Assembly (NCBI GenBank): GCA_030407315.1
Contig: JALQPE010001969.1
Span: 22,772-86,771, forward strand
Source of the DNA: Asparagopsis taxiformis
Lineage: Eukaryota > Rhodophyta > Florideophyceae > Bonnemaisoniales > Bonnemaisoniaceae
Reading direction: 5' to 3'
DNA length: 64,000 nt
The translations under genes and the position numbers were made by a program. Shown piece by piece: positions 32,701-44,424 of the stretch. Every line of letters starts with the position of its first letter. Position 1 is the stretch's first letter. The notes under the pieces are model-generated. The model saw nothing but the letters and a program-made list of their open reading frames with translations. It was not told the DNA's origin and made no database searches.

Positions 32701-33592
32701 CTGCCGACGACCGTCCACTGGCCTCGACTCGGTAGGTGGTAGAGCGGTTTGAATCGGAAGGATCTTGATCACCCTTAGAGGAAAATCCACCAGGGCGACA
32801 CACGAGCCAACGGTGGCTAGGTCGGATCACGGAAACAGGCGGGCGTTTTAGCGGTTAGTCAACTCAGAACGGACGGCGCGACACACAGTGTATGTCGGTT
32901 CCGAGCACTCACGCTTAGACGAAACCGTTGACCTTGATCAGCCTCACACGCGTAGACGTCGTGTTGGCGTTCCGTGGTAACCCGGGGACCACGGTACGTT
33001 ACGCACCCACGCCGTGATGCGGAACGGAACAATCCCTAAGACGGAAACGATAGACACAAGTGTCGAAAACAATGCGTCACCTCTAGGATTGACTTGGATC
33101 GGTACCTTAGAGGGGGTTTGTTACCTTTTACTAATTGGAGAAGGGTCACTACTTGTAATTGCGTACCGGGGCCGAGTGGTCCGTCCCGAGGGCCCAATGG
33201 GGCGGGCCGCGCCGGCGGCCGCGGTGGTATTGCAATACGTGTACTACGACCAATAACCCTACACGTGGCGCTCGCCATGCTCGCATGTGCGCCCGCCAAT
33301 TCTACATAATTTCGAAAATTTCCAAATTACGCATGGAAACTGCTGGTTTCGAAACGATAGCTACTGGCGGATGCATTGAGTGCTCGCCCGTTTCAGCTCT
33401 TGTCCCACAGGTGGTCCTTGGTTTGACCTCATTCCTGCATCTACTATATCTGGCACCGTGCACATCGTACGAAGTAACTTTCCAGTCAAGCCATTTACAA
33501 AACAAATGCACTGGTCGGACCACCGTTTCTATCTCAACCGCTTCTACACCAACACTGATTACCAGTTCACAGATGATAAAGAAGAAGAATAA
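29713..33592 (+). pseudogene. gene C, Plavaka/CACTA-like transposase (right), LTR-interrupted
   Basis: Frames 29713-30963 and 30923-32308 are one gene split by an extra C at 30946-30950 (C5 here, C4 in the left arm). The position broken on the left (C3) is intact here (C4), so the two copies are damaged at different places. The zinc finger, SDKS, DFPEAKEL, CxxC and HLPGDLQRYG motifs are as in the left copy. It shares the TAG after SSFGPA. Beyond that TAG the frame is open but is interrupted in the HSAGG-PWFDL segment by the solo LTR 32575-33409, and resumes to end at 33592 (FTDDKEEE). Confidence 0.75.
32575..33409. mobile_element. 835-bp solo LTR with 5-bp target duplication
   Basis: Absent from the left arm. 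It starts TGTAGGAC and ends GTCCCACA (TG...CA, near-complementary ends). It is bounded by GGTGG at 32570-32574 and 33410-33414, while the left arm has a single GGTGG. It holds no gene. The insertion followed the inverted duplication and destroys the C-terminal part of transposase C in this arm. Confidence 0.85.
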
Positions 33593-33669
33593 ATCTAAAT
33601 CGCAGCACTCTATTGATAATGTACTACATGATAAGCCTTCTAGCCAACGTCACATTTACTGCACTAATT

Positions 33670-35956
33670 TCAACCATCCTCCATTACGCCAAAACCGTTA
33701 TCAGCAGTGGCTGCATGGCGCCGCTCCATGCCCCCATACTGTGGGGCATTGATTTCGACATTCAGGTTTGCACTCAGGTGTCCAGCATATGGGTCAACGA
33801 CGAAAAGTTCTGCGCCAATTAGTCCTTGCGCAATCACACAATCCATTACAGCACCGAGGTTTGACGTAATATGCGATTGAATCCAATCCTCGGACACTAG
33901 AACAAGTGATGAGCAGCGGTTTACATCATCAACGACATGAACAATTCCAGACCCCTCTCCGCTTTGCCACACTTCAACAGTCTCTCTTGTCACAGTACGG
34001 CTTGCAAACACATGCCGTGACTGTGCACTAGTCCGCTGTTCGCTCTCGACAACGTCCGTTTGTTCCCTTGCTTGCGAGCCTTGGAGACAAGACATGCAGT
34101 ACACCACCATACCAACTAATTGCTGAAAAGCTACCCCCACATATTGACTGTACCGCCTTGTAAACTCCTTCTGCCGTGCACCTCCTTTCCCCTTCGGTTC
34201 ATCCAAACACTCCACAGTAGTCACTAGCCAAGCATCCAGGCGCGCCAGCGTTAGTATGCTCGTCTCTATGTCCATTACTTGTTCTGGTCGTATCGAATAA
34301 CCCCTGAAGATGTCCAGCACATTCACAGCTACTCGGTTGTTAAACCATGCATCACCATTCACTTCCATTTCGAAGCTGTCAGGAACCAAGCCTTTGCTGT
34401 ATCGCAGCTCTGAGAACGGTGCCGTTCGCCACCTCCCCATATCCAAATCACCGTTGCTTTCCCGTTTCAAAAGCTTCTCAGACGCTTCGCGCTTTTGATC
34501 CTCTCGCTCGTCCATCTCAGCTCGCGTCGTCAGCATCGTGCATCTAGACATTAATTTCGTGTACCCCAGCGAACCGAACAATCTGTCCCTCGCATTACGC
34601 TTCCGTGCACTCATCACGTCGGACAGTTTCTGCGTCACCTTCACTTTCAATTCCTTGCTCCCCGCCACAGCCTCTTGACAGCACACACGCTGCTCCTCAT
34701 CGGAAAACACATCACACCACGGACTTTGACGCAGTACGTGTCGCACCAAGTCATTCAGCAGATCACTCTCGTCTCTGTACGAAGGTGTATACCACTGCAG
34801 ATTCTTGATGATGTAGCCCGGAGGGGTAGCAATATATCCTACACCGTTTTCGCTCCAAAGTGTCCCTTCTACCGGCTCTACCTCGATGGTACGTCCAGTC
34901 CAACGTCTCTGCGTTTGTTCCGCTATAGGGTCCAGCTCCATAGTCTCGTTCTTGCACCACTTTGTCAGGTTTTCCTCAACCGCCCTAAGAACTCCAAGGT
35001 ATTTCACAGGAATGGCTTTCTGTATTTTCGACTTACCGCCACCGTGATCACTGATTCTACCTGTTCTCGCAATTGCAGTAAGGCTGGCATTTTCCGCCTG
35101 CAGAGTCTTCACCTTAGCCTCCAACGCAACTATCTCTGTGGTGAGCGCCTTGTTTGCTACGTCCTGGCTAAAAACTTTTTTTTCCAGCTCCGCGATCTTC
35201 TTCTTCTGCGCATTGATGCGACTCGCCATTAAATCGATGGATTCCGGCGGATGCAACCTCTCTGCCCTCACCGTCCCCCCCATCTCGCACGCTATCGGGA
35301 ATATGATGTCCTCCATCGGCAATAGCCTGACGTCGCGCGGGCGCTACGCGCATATTTGGCACCAATGACGGTCTGTTGTGACGAGGCCCGCACTCCGGCT
35401 GCTCTCTCCCCTCAGTACCACCTGACCGCCGATGATAGTTGGCATCCTGTGAACGTTACTCAGAAACAACATCCCTTGCCGCTATCCTCGGGTCCCTGAC
35501 TGCATTACCTGCTGGGGCTGATCTACTCGGCATAGTTGGCGCAGTGGGGGTCACAGCCTCCAGTGTCTCGCGAACCCCCGGCTGGGACTCCGTCTGCAGC
35601 ACCTCCGCATCTGCCAACCCGGGAGGAACTACCTTTGCCATAGCACTCTGCCGCAATTCCAACATGTTTTGAGCCACTATCATGTCATCATCATCATGTT
35701 CACTGTCCCTGCGAGCACGCTTGCCTCGGTCAAGCCCCATCTCTCTCCGCGCCGTTCCTCCTTCCTCACTTTCTCGCTGCGGATCCCCAGTTCTGCGCCG
35801 GTCCGTCTTGCGACTACCGGACCGCGGTTCAATGCTGCCGGTAGGCCCACACCGCTTCTTCGCACGGGATTGTCGGGCACTCGATACAGCAGCTGCTGAC
35901 CGGTTTTTCTGGAGGCCCGGAGGCTTTGGAGCTTTCTTCGCAATACGCGGCGGCAT
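33670..35956 (-). pseudogene. gene B, coiled-coil protein of unknown function (right)
   Basis: Same gene as 8444-10727. Here the lesions are a nonsense change after DVVSE (TAA at 35456-35458; CAA in the left arm) and an extra G in a run at 35275-35281 (G7, against G6 on the left). The downstream frame 33670-35322 (550 codons) is otherwise whole, including the A8 tract and the C-terminus that are frameshifted on the left. It ends YGGMERRHAATADNGFGVMEDG-like, with the last residues identical to the left. Confidence 0.6.
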
Positions 35957-36127
35957 AATGAAGCCTTCCCGGAAGCGATGGAAGGATTGAGTTGCACGAG
36001 ATACAAAAAAAATTGCTGTATAGTGTCGGTAACCACAACGGTCTGCGATGAACGTTCAGGTCAGGTCAAGTACCGGAGAATACGCCAACAGCCCAGATTG
36101 TATACGGTAGGCAGTCATCAACAGTAT

Positions 36128-36390
36128 TTAATGAGGTACAATTACAGTTGTCGAGCTAGGCCGCGAGCACCCCTATGTCCGGAAGACGTCCTGATTTGAA
36201 TTAAAATTTGGGCTATTCTCAAAAACATGCACATGTGAACATGTTTTTGAGATGGGGGTGTGCCGTACGGCACAATCGACCCGCTGAAATCGATGTTTTT
36301 TGCAATATTTTTTTCTGCCCTGAATTGTAGAATTTCTGGGCTGGACAGCAATGCAACTGAGCTGGACATCCACCGGGCGTCCATTTCAAC
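36128..36390 (-). repeat. hairpin repeat, copy 3
   Basis: Mirror of copy 2, with the same foldback and GTGCCGTACGGCAC palindrome, between genes B and A of the right arm. Confidence 0.85.
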
Positions 36391-36616
36391 TTGGTCTTGT
36401 ATTTTGCATCTGCACGCATAACAGCAACCAAGCAGTCAGGTTCACTGCTCGGACGAAGTGCACCTAGAGTGTGAACGATTGGTTTTTGACAGGCGAGTAC
36501 TGCTCAATAGGTTTCACCCTGGACTAATGGTGGCTGGACATGCTGCATTATATGATATACTTCAACTCTGGAACGTAGCTTTATTTGTAGTCGAAATGAA
36601 AACATCTTTCGTGACC

Positions 36617-39595
36617 CTAATTCCATGCTCTAAACGCTGTCCCATAATGAACGTAGAGCTCCTGCCCCGGACAGATATCGCGGATTGCACGTACTACAAT
36701 GATCTTCGGATTTTCTAGGTCCTTCGCCTTGAGCTTCTTCCCCGTCGAACCGCTGCTGTAGTTCTCGACAAACTCGACGTTGGCCATCCGCCTGGTGTCT
36801 TCCGCCGGAGTGTCCTCACCTCGCAAATACCGCGGGTCGTTGATGAACTGCGCCGAACAGAACGGAGCCGGAACAATCCAAATTGGATGCTCGATGTTTT
36901 CGTCGTCCTCCGCTGTTGCATACAGCTTGATGGCATACATCAAGAATGTTTCCTTCGTTATCGCCATGTGACCCTCTCCGTACGCGAACCTCATCGACTC
37001 CTTGCTCATATCAGAGTACACAACAGTTCTGTAGTATGCACATACTTCGTCGCCAACATTAAATGTCTGTTCAGCGAAGAGCCCTCTTCCTGCATTTGGA
37101 TGCTTAATCAGCGATGGTCGAACGCTCAATTTTTTCGTAACACAATCGTGTGCCCGCATCACGCGAGGGTTTTCAGTTTGCAACCAGCGGCGCAGGGAAG
37201 GTGGCCAATAATGTACCGGTTTTTCCATGTGCTCGTGCGACGCAATCGACTCTGGGCACAGCTGCCAGAGGTACTGCCGAATATATTTCGGGAACCTCTG
37301 GTACAGGGGAAGGCCAGGTGGGGGTTCGATGATCCTCCGTTCCCTCTGTGTACGCATCGTGACAGAGGGGGACGCCAAGAACTTCTCAGCACTCTGTTTC
37401 GCTTCTGTCGTGACCCTCATGTCAGTGTTGTTTGAAAGAATTACACGTGACATGAGAGCACACAGCTTTGGAAGCGATCGTGCCACACACAATTTGTCCA
37501 TGTCACTGCCGACGAAAACACGGTGCTCAGGCAAGCTCATAGCTGCTTTTCCCGTTGCGAAAGTGCCAGAGAATGGATCGACAACAATATCACCAGGCTG
37601 TGAATGCTGGCTGATCAACTCCATCATGAGAGCGACGCTCTTCTGCTCTGCACGAACTCTGACCGTAGCACCGGTTGTGCTCCTTGTTCGCCACACCATC
37701 TCATTCGAATCGATGGCGGGCATATTGATGGTGACGTTGCACCACGCCGGGTACGTGCCGTCCATGTATCCGTGGTTCCTATAGGCCACCATCTCGCTTC
37801 CAGTCTTGAACGGAACACCTCGCTTCCAGAAGTGGATAGCGACCTCTGCCATGTTCATGCGTTGGTACCTCTTCCGCCCGGGCATTTGATAGAGGTGCCC
37901 AGGTAGTCGGACAAACAACAGAGGTACCTCGTCAACGAAGAAAACTGAATTCCGAACGACGTCCTCCTCCTCATCCTCCCCCTCATCCGCACTTTCTTCG
38001 CCACTGTGCTGCGATGCTTCGGAATCCGAATTCATGGACGTAACCTCTTCTTCATCCGACCCGTCATCACTGGCAGCAGCATCGGTTGGGCCTTCTGACT
38101 GCGGTCCTTTGTACGTTTCCAAGTAATGGAACCATTCGTAGAACTGCAAAACGGAGCAGAACACGATGCCGTGGCCACCGGGGCGCAACAGCTCGTCAAA
38201 CACTTCGATGCTAGCCTGCATATCTTCTGCAGTTAGCCTGTCGTACGAAGAGTTGGAATCGTTCCTCTTCCGACGAACATTGTAGGGCGGATCAGTCAGA
38301 ATGAGCTGAACGTTGCCCGTGATGGGCACGTGTTCTCGGCTCTCGTCGGCACTGACCAAATCTTCGAAAGGGACGTCGTACACCCGGCAATACTGACTCA
38401 TTTTCGAAAGAAAGTCCTTTACGAGAGCTTGCCCTTCACTTTCCTGCTCTTCTGTCGCATGGGGTGACGGTGATGGGGGAGACGGCCCTTGGGCAGTAAG
38501 ACTGGTCTTCCCAGGTCCAAGTTGAAGCCTGGTTGTGTGTCTTGTCGACGGAACCAAACCTCTCCCTCCTGTGTTGCGACGAGTGGGAGTGTCATCAACC
38601 GGCTTGGGGACCTTGTCTGCGTCCGCGGCTTGTGGTGCCGGGCGGAGGACAGCCATAACGTATTCGTCGAGGGTGTCAAAGTACGCTGGCAGCTTGTCCG
38701 GATTTCCGCTTGACAAGTATATTTCCAGCGCCCCCCAGCGGTCGGACTCCGGCCAGGTGTACAGGTCCGGGTTGACGATAAGAAACTGCAACCGTTCGAA
38801 GAACTTCCTCACAAGGTCCCTAAATGCACTGTGCTGCGCACTGGTTCTTGTCTCTACTTTTCCACCATATCCATCAGGATGAGATAGGGGAGCTTTGTCG
38901 TGGTAGAGATCTAGCTTCTGCTCCATCGGCGCGAATAGACCTTCATCGAGCACGTCAAACCAATGCTCACTGCTGTCGAAAATGATGTACGGCGCCATCA
39001 ACTCTTCGAAGCTGGAAAACTTTGCGGCGAAGGCCACATCGGTCCAAGCATGGTATAAAACTTGAACCACATAACAAGCTCGATTAGTGCTTTTCCGATG
39101 GGCTGGGACGCGTGCGGCTTCGTTCCCCTCTTCGGCCGCGTCGCCTATTCGGCGACGCGGCAGGTTCTTGTTGTGATTTCGGATGATAGACAACGCTTGG
39201 AAATACATCAATACCTCGAACGTTTCCGGTGGAGCAAGACCGAAGGCGCTTGGTTCCACGCGCTGCGGCGCCTGTAGTGGCGAAGGAAGCATGTTACATC
39301 CAATAAGGAAGGTCTGCGGCACGATCCCAGAAAGGATGCAGTGCTCAACCCATTGCCCGATACGCTCATCCTGTCTTGAAAACTCGGCAATGGGTAATGC
39401 CAGACGAACAATCTGCTTGGCTCGCTCAACGTTCATCTCTGCCATGACGATTTCGGCAACATCCGCCTCGACTCCAGCATTCTTCGAACGACCGCTGAAG
39501 GACATGCTGAGTCGACCTTGCAGCGCCACAAATTGTTCTTCCGTGCCCTGCGCAACCCAAGCGCCAAGGTCCGCGTATGTGCACAGGATAAGCAA
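36617..39595 (-). CDS. gene A, methyltransferase-SET fusion (right), 5' truncated
   Basis: One continuous frame of 992 codons joins the N-terminal domain, DPPY methyltransferase and SET domain that the left arm splits with a TAA, showing that they are a single protein of about 1067 residues. The first five codons are foreign: homology ends at 39581, and the apparent start is a TTG in the adjoining LTR-like sequence, so the native start and about 77 codons are lost. One difference may matter: the SET strand reads YYRTVV where the left has YYGTVV (GGA to AGA, codon at 37030-37032), at a glycine usually conserved in SET domains. The acidic linker is shorter here. Confidence 0.8.
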   Translation of the reverse strand: MLILCTYADLGAWVAQGTEEQFVALQGRLSMSFSGRSKNAGVEADVAEIVMAEMNVERAKQIVRLALPIAEFSRQDERIGQWVEHCILSGIVPQTFLIGCNMLPSPLQAPQRVEPSAFGLAPPETFEVLMYFQALSIIRNHNKNLPRRRIGDAAEEGNEAARVPAHRKSTNRACYVVQVLYHAWTDVAFAAKFSSFEELMAPYIIFDSSEHWFDVLDEGLFAPMEQKLDLYHDKAPLSHPDGYGGKVETRTSAQHSAFRDLVRKFFERLQFLIVNPDLYTWPESDRWGALEIYLSSGNPDKLPAYFDTLDEYVMAVLRPAPQAADADKVPKPVDDTPTRRNTGGRGLVPSTRHTTRLQLGPGKTSLTAQGPSPPSPSPHATEEQESEGQALVKDFLSKMSQYCRVYDVPFEDLVSADESREHVPITGNVQLILTDPPYNVRRKRNDSNSSYDRLTAEDMQASIEVFDELLRPGGHGIVFCSVLQFYEWFHYLETYKGPQSEGPTDAAASDDGSDEEEVTSMNSDSEASQHSGEESADEGEDEEEDVVRNSVFFVDEVPLLFVRLPGHLYQMPGRKRYQRMNMAEVAIHFWKRGVPFKTGSEMVAYRNHGYMDGTYPAWCNVTINMPAIDSNEMVWRTRSTTGATVRVRAEQKSVALMMELISQHSQPGDIVVDPFSGTFATGKAAMSLPEHRVFVGSDMDKLCVARSLPKLCALMSRVILSNNTDMRVTTEAKQSAEKFLASPSVTMRTQRERRIIEPPPGLPLYQRFPKYIRQYLWQLCPESIASHEHMEKPVHYWPPSLRRWLQTENPRVMRAHDCVTKKLSVRPSLIKHPNAGRGLFAEQTFNVGDEVCAYYRTVVYSDMSKESMRFAYGEGHMAITKETFLMYAIKLYATAEDDENIEHPIWIVPAPFCSAQFINDPRYLRGEDTPAEDTRRMANVEFVENYSSGSTGKKLKAKDLENPKIIVVRAIRDICPGQELYVHYGTAFRAWN

Positions 39596-40570
39596 TTTTT
39601 TGAAAAACCAGCAAATTTCATGGTCTGGACCATTAGAAATTAGTGGAATGACAAACCATCAAAAAATCCCAGAAATTACCGGCGCCGTGCCATAGATAAG
39701 TAGTGGAAATACCGTAAAGAATATAGTGGAATGAAACTGCGCCGTGGGAGTGGGTATAAGCAGCGTGACATGGTGAAATTCTCCACTACTGTACGGAAAA
39801 ATAACAATGGAAAGGACAAAGACACGTCGCGTTGGTCATGACGGTGACCGGAGGTGGCATATTCCACGATTTTTATAATTTTCATGCTGGAATGACGGAA
39901 CGGGGGAACCATATGTATGACAGTACCATGTTGGACTCGAACCATGAACTTGGATGGTTACGCCGGTCTGTAGTACGGATGGCATTCGTAGCAGTGTAGT
40001 GAGGCTAGCGTGATGGACTGGTTCCAACGCGCCATACCCTTCGATGGCGTCACGTTTTGGGCGTCCATGAGGAATATGATATCATATGGAAGAGGCGAAA
40101 TGCAAAGTGTATGACGTTAACTAGCTAATCTCGATATAGCCATTGTTGTACCATAGGTAGGGTATGGTGGAAAGAGTAGACAATTGTACTTGAGTTTAGT
40201 TTTTCTAGTATTACCTAGTACAGAATGGAACCATCTATGTAGATTTTTAGCACAGATGCTACGGCATAGTTATTATCGCGGTCGCTAAAATTTTTAATGA
40301 AGTCACTCCCCGCATACACAGGATTGACCGGAATAGTGAGTTTCGCCCTGGCTTTAAGCGTGACTAGTATCTTGAACGCAGTAGTAGTGTGTTTGACAAC
40401 TTGTATGGCAGTAGGGAACAAGGTAGTGATTTCGTATCATACTATAAAAATGAAAAAATTGGACGTTACAGACATGGGTGAAGTAGTATCTGGTGAAGAA
40501 GTTGACGAAGACTTGTCCTGAACAAAATTGCAGATAGTGCGTTGTAGTATCTTTATTTCGTGGAGGAACT
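39582..40570. repeat. LTR-like sequence truncating the right arm
   Basis: It starts with (T)GCACAGGATAAGCAA, the complement of the LTR end at 760-775, and continues with the same type of GGAATGA/ACCATG-rich wording to about 40080. The far edge is not clear. 40100-40570 shows no gene. Confidence 0.45.
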
Positions 40571-42264
40571 ATGACTAGGCGTGAATCATTGCGAATTAGG
40601 CGACAGAGCGAAAAAGCGAAAGCTGGCCGTGAGCGTGAGCGATCAGCGGCCGTAGATGCACTTCCCTGTGTCGGAACGCAAATAGACGTGTGGTTCCAAG
40701 TGGGTGATGACGCAATATGGTGGAAGGCTACTGTTGTGGAAATCAAACTTCCTGAGCAGTATCCTGTTTGCAGTGGTAAGCCGTCAGTGGGAGACCGTAT
40801 CGATGTAGACAGAGGAGATGGCGTGTACACGCCTGGTGTGGTGGAGCACAATGGACAGGATGTGGTGATGCAATTGTGAGGTTGACGACGGAGGAAAAGG
40901 ATATTGCAGTGATGGAAGTATCGAAGTGGCGGTACTCGGATGCTGTGAAGCCAAGGTACGACGAAATGGTGGTTGCGGAAGGCAGATTGTTATATGATGC
41001 TATCCCTGAAAGGAATTACCCTTGTGTTTCCTACGAACATGTAAAATTTCTGATGGGAAGTAAGTTAATGTCCGGGGGTCAGCCACCGACACAGTGGCGA
41101 AGGAGCAACAGAGAGGTTGTGGACTACGAAGCGGTGGGAGTAGAATTTCATGAACAATCAGATGGAGAATCTCAAGGGATATCACAGCAGAGGAAGAAGC
41201 AAAAAGTGGAATCAGCACTTGACGCCAACACATACGGTGGTATGGAGACAAGGCTCAGAACACTAGAAAATATAATGCTTTCTGGAAATGGTAGCGAGTG
41301 TCGGCTCGGTTGGAACGGAATGGTTCGAAATTGTGGATCAACAGTATCAGCTGGTAAGGTTTTATTGATGCTCTTACAGCGTGCGGTAGATAAAGTTGTG
41401 GAACAGGTTAATCAAAGCACTTTGTCAAACTCAGGTGGCGGCTACCTACATAGTGAGATTGACGGTGCATGTACAAGTGTAACGGCTATTAGCGGACCGG
41501 TGCAGATTCCCATCTCATTGAGCACTGAGTTATTCCGGGAAATGCTAAAGGGAACAGCAGAAATCTATGGAGGGGGGTATTACAAAGTTTACCCAGGGCT
41601 TCACGCGGCAGTGGCTGGAACTGGTGGGGAAGCTTTGAACATTACGTGTTCCAGTTTTGCAACACTATCAGATCTGCTAGGATTGGGGCACCGATGGCGA
41701 ACCGAGTGTCTGGTTCACAGGCGTAATATCAGCAACTCGGAAGTGGAGGACAATGAAGAGTGTAGTTACATGAACGGTTCGGCGAGGTCATGTGGTTTGC
41801 GGTTGTTTGGTACGATATTGTGCTCGGGAATCATGGAAGCACAGTCGACATCTGTTGCAATTGGCAGTAGCTCATTCTGCACTGTGGAAACAACATCAAA
41901 CGTGTGGTGTCTAATTCGAAAAAGTAGTTCTGTGGTCCAAGGTGAATACGTGCACGGAATGGAGCTGCAGAAATGTCCTTTGACATGTGATTTGCACGGG
42001 AGGAGCGACGGTGAAGGGAGTCTGGAAGGGTGGAAAAGCGAAGGAAACAAATGTTTCCGTATAGAATGGGAGCCTGCGATGCAAAGAAAGAGAGGAAAGG
42101 CGGGGGATGTATTGTGGGGATCTCTGAGAGTGCATATGCCGTACGTCCTATTCCGTGGTGTGGAAGAACCTTGTCGTATAGACAAGTTGATAACAGAAGA
42201 TGTAGTGAACGACGTGGTAGGGTATAGTGCGTCAGAGAAAAAGGCAGAGAAGTACATTAAATGA
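40571..42264 (+). pseudogene. Tudor-like domain protein, one frameshift
   Basis: The frame 40571-40879 (102 aa) overlaps 40876-42264, which has no proper ATG. The two appear to be one gene with a one-base shift just before 40876 (or a very short intron). A basic N-terminus is followed by two SH3-barrel-like segments (IDVWFQVGDDAIWWKATVV and VGDRIDVDRGDGVYTPGVV), suggestive of Tudor/chromatin-reader folds. The remainder (about 400 aa) has SAGKVLLMLLQRAVDKVV and Cys-containing strands that I cannot place. An AATAAAATT-type signal is not evident. Neighbouring genes are on the opposite strand. Confidence 0.4.
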
Positions 42265-42396
42265 TGCCAGCAGTTGGATGAATGAGAAATACTTTAATAC
42301 AGATGATGCATGCATTGCAAAGCATAACTAGTTGAGCGTTGGGAACTTTTCCTAGAACTACTAATGAACCATACCGATATAAAGTTTCTAATCAAA

Positions 42397-44073
42397 CTAC
42401 ACATCAATTAGAGAAATACCAAGCTCGTCATCCTCCTGTAGAGGGACGCAATCAGGATTGGAAATGCGCCTGTCTGCCGAGTTTTCAAAGGAAGATTCGG
42501 TTTGTACGATGCTTGAATCGAAACGTACAGACTCGTATTCTTCAGCAGTGAGATTTCTCTTCTTTCGGATGATTCCGAACAGGCAATCACCTCCCATGAG
42601 GTAGTCCCGCAGCTCTAGATGTCCCCATGAAACTCGCAAAGGGAATCCATCTTTCCCGAACTGAGGTGTAGGTAACTTGCTGAGGGCCGCATTGAATAAA
42701 CCTTGGAGACATATTGCTATCCGATAACAAGCTTGAATGGCATGGGGCTCATGACAAAGCATCTCCAGTTGTGTGCATTGGCAGAAACTGCATAACAATA
42801 TCATAGCTAAAGTAAGAAAAGAGAATGAACATACAGCCAATTTCTCCACCGGATTCTGCGCAGTTGTAATGTTTCCATTAACGATACCGCCGCTTACCTG
42901 AACTTTGTAAGTAACCTGAACGTGAAGCTCGGGACGACTGAGAATGAAATTTGAGAAGGTAGAATCATTTCTTGAATACACTTCTAGAGCGTCTTCTCCT
43001 GTTCCGTAAGCTTTCAACGTTGTCGGAATTCAGTCAAGTGGACACATGTCCGACGTGGACACATCAGAGTCAAGTGGAACAGCAATAGTTGCCTTCATAT
43101 CTCGGTGGATGAGGAAGAATGCTTGCTTGACCAATTCCATTTTCATTTGCTTACGGGAACAGTTAAAGAACTCGGTGAGCTGCCGTAGAGCAGAGGTAAT
43201 GATCGGAATGGACTGTATATCCGACGGTGACAGGTTGGGCATAGCGGAAGACGAAGAGGAGGACGTAGATGCACGGCGTGCTTCTCCTTTCGAACCAGAC
43301 AGTCGCCGACGCTTCGAAGATCCAACCTGCAAACTCGTGGACTGTTCTATGTTGCGTTCCGCCTCCGTGGGCATCGAAATATCCATAGCATGCAAAAGAG
43401 CGCGCTGCGAAATGTGCAGCCAAGATGGTTTATCGATGGGCACAATTGTTGCATTCCGTAGTGCATAATCTCTCGAGATAGTATTGCTGTTCAAGTCCTC
43501 TTCTTCGCCGGGGTCCAGGATGCCGGCATTCCTGGTGGCCGAGTCCTTCCATCGTACAATTCTGTCATTCGCCATCGAAATAAATGCTGTTCCGACAATA
43601 GAGCGTTTTAAGAATATATGCCGTTTCCCAACCGCCGTGCCAATTAGAGATTTCTTGGATTGTCTTACCTCTGCATTAGAACTGGAAGTCTACGACAATG
43701 CAGCAAGTAGCAATGTTGTACAGGACTTCACTTGCGCGGTTTCGTCAGACCTTGCATTCAAGTTCCTGAGCAAACTTGGATCCACTGAAGTTTTGGTAAG
43801 CTCTGCAACGGTTCGGAAAGCGACGAATCTAGATGTCACATGCCTATTGTTAAACAAAGAGGACACTAGAGTGGTAATTTGACCTGATCTTCTTGATCTC
43901 TCCTCGAGAACTACTGAAGGTACAGTGTTTGTCCCTGCAGCAGCCGAGGTCATGTACCGAATGCAAGCAAGCTCCATTTCAATGGACGAAAGGGAGTCGC
44001 GCATATACTGTTCGAGGGATGCAAACTGTTCCTCAAACTTTGCAAACCTTGACAATGATAATTCATCTCGCAT
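42397..44073 (-). pseudogene. broken paralogue of the 56921-58444 gene
   Basis: Three minus-strand frames in a row: 44073-43690, 43575-43030 and 43017-42397. The last two are in the same register, separated by a single TGA after DMCPLD. The first contains a coiled coil (FEEQFASLEQYMRDSLSS). The middle ends TEFFNCSRKQMKMELVKQAF with IHRDMKATIAVPLD, matching LGFLNKSREQVRHRFLVELG with ENDASITFEFPT in the intact gene. The third has YKVQVSGG and QCTQLEMLCHEPHAIQACYR, matching YEVEISG and QCTSRTVFLRRSCNSLRFVY. The function of the family is unknown; the order is coiled coil, then two helical or strand domains. Confidence 0.5.
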
Positions 44074-44303
44074 TTCAGCTCGAAATGATGGAATGTTCCA
44101 CGTCCGGGAGAGGAGAATTGAGGTGCACGAGCAAATTGATTATCCAACGAGAAAGATAAATAGAAAGACTCGAGGGAAATGTCTGTCGTAAGCAGACCAA
44201 TCATGTAACGGACAAGTGCAATGGTAGTGCCGTTACGAAATATGAGGGCTGTAACGGTCCTCGGCATACTGAGAAGCAGTGAAACCAGCAATGTAGGCTC
44301 GAG

Positions 44304-44424
44304 TTGAAATTTGGTAATTTTTATGGTCTGAAATTGCTGCAGTAAAAAGCGATCTACCATTGTGCACTTTGCTAGATCGCTTTTTACTGCAGTAATTTCA
44401 GGCGTAAAAATTACCAAATTTCAA
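44304..44424. mobile_element. MITE-like hairpin, copy 3
   Basis: 121 bp, TTGAAATTTGGTAATTTTT at one end and the complement at the other, with an inner CTGCAGTAAAAAGCGATCTA palindrome. Best-preserved copy. Confidence 0.85.

Larger units (their letters stand above)
27062..39581 (-). mobile_element. large CACTA/Plavaka-type element, right copy (inverted)
   Basis: Inverted copy of 4810-16507. It begins CACTACGTCTGTG at 27062; the first four bases are the ones missing from the left arm. It is cut at 39581, where homology to gene A stops after its first 77 codons and a sequence starting GCACAGGATAAGCAA (an LTR-type end) begins. It carries a private 835-bp solo LTR. Confidence 0.65.

Noticed and set aside
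39582..39595. Start of the right-arm methyltransferase frame as its real start
   Set aside because: It is a TTG in foreign LTR-like sequence; the left arm shows that the native start lies 77 codons further upstream.
43046..43882. Plus-strand frames of 132-140 codons
   Set aside because: They are antisense to the minus-strand family member whose similarity to 56921-58444 is visible.
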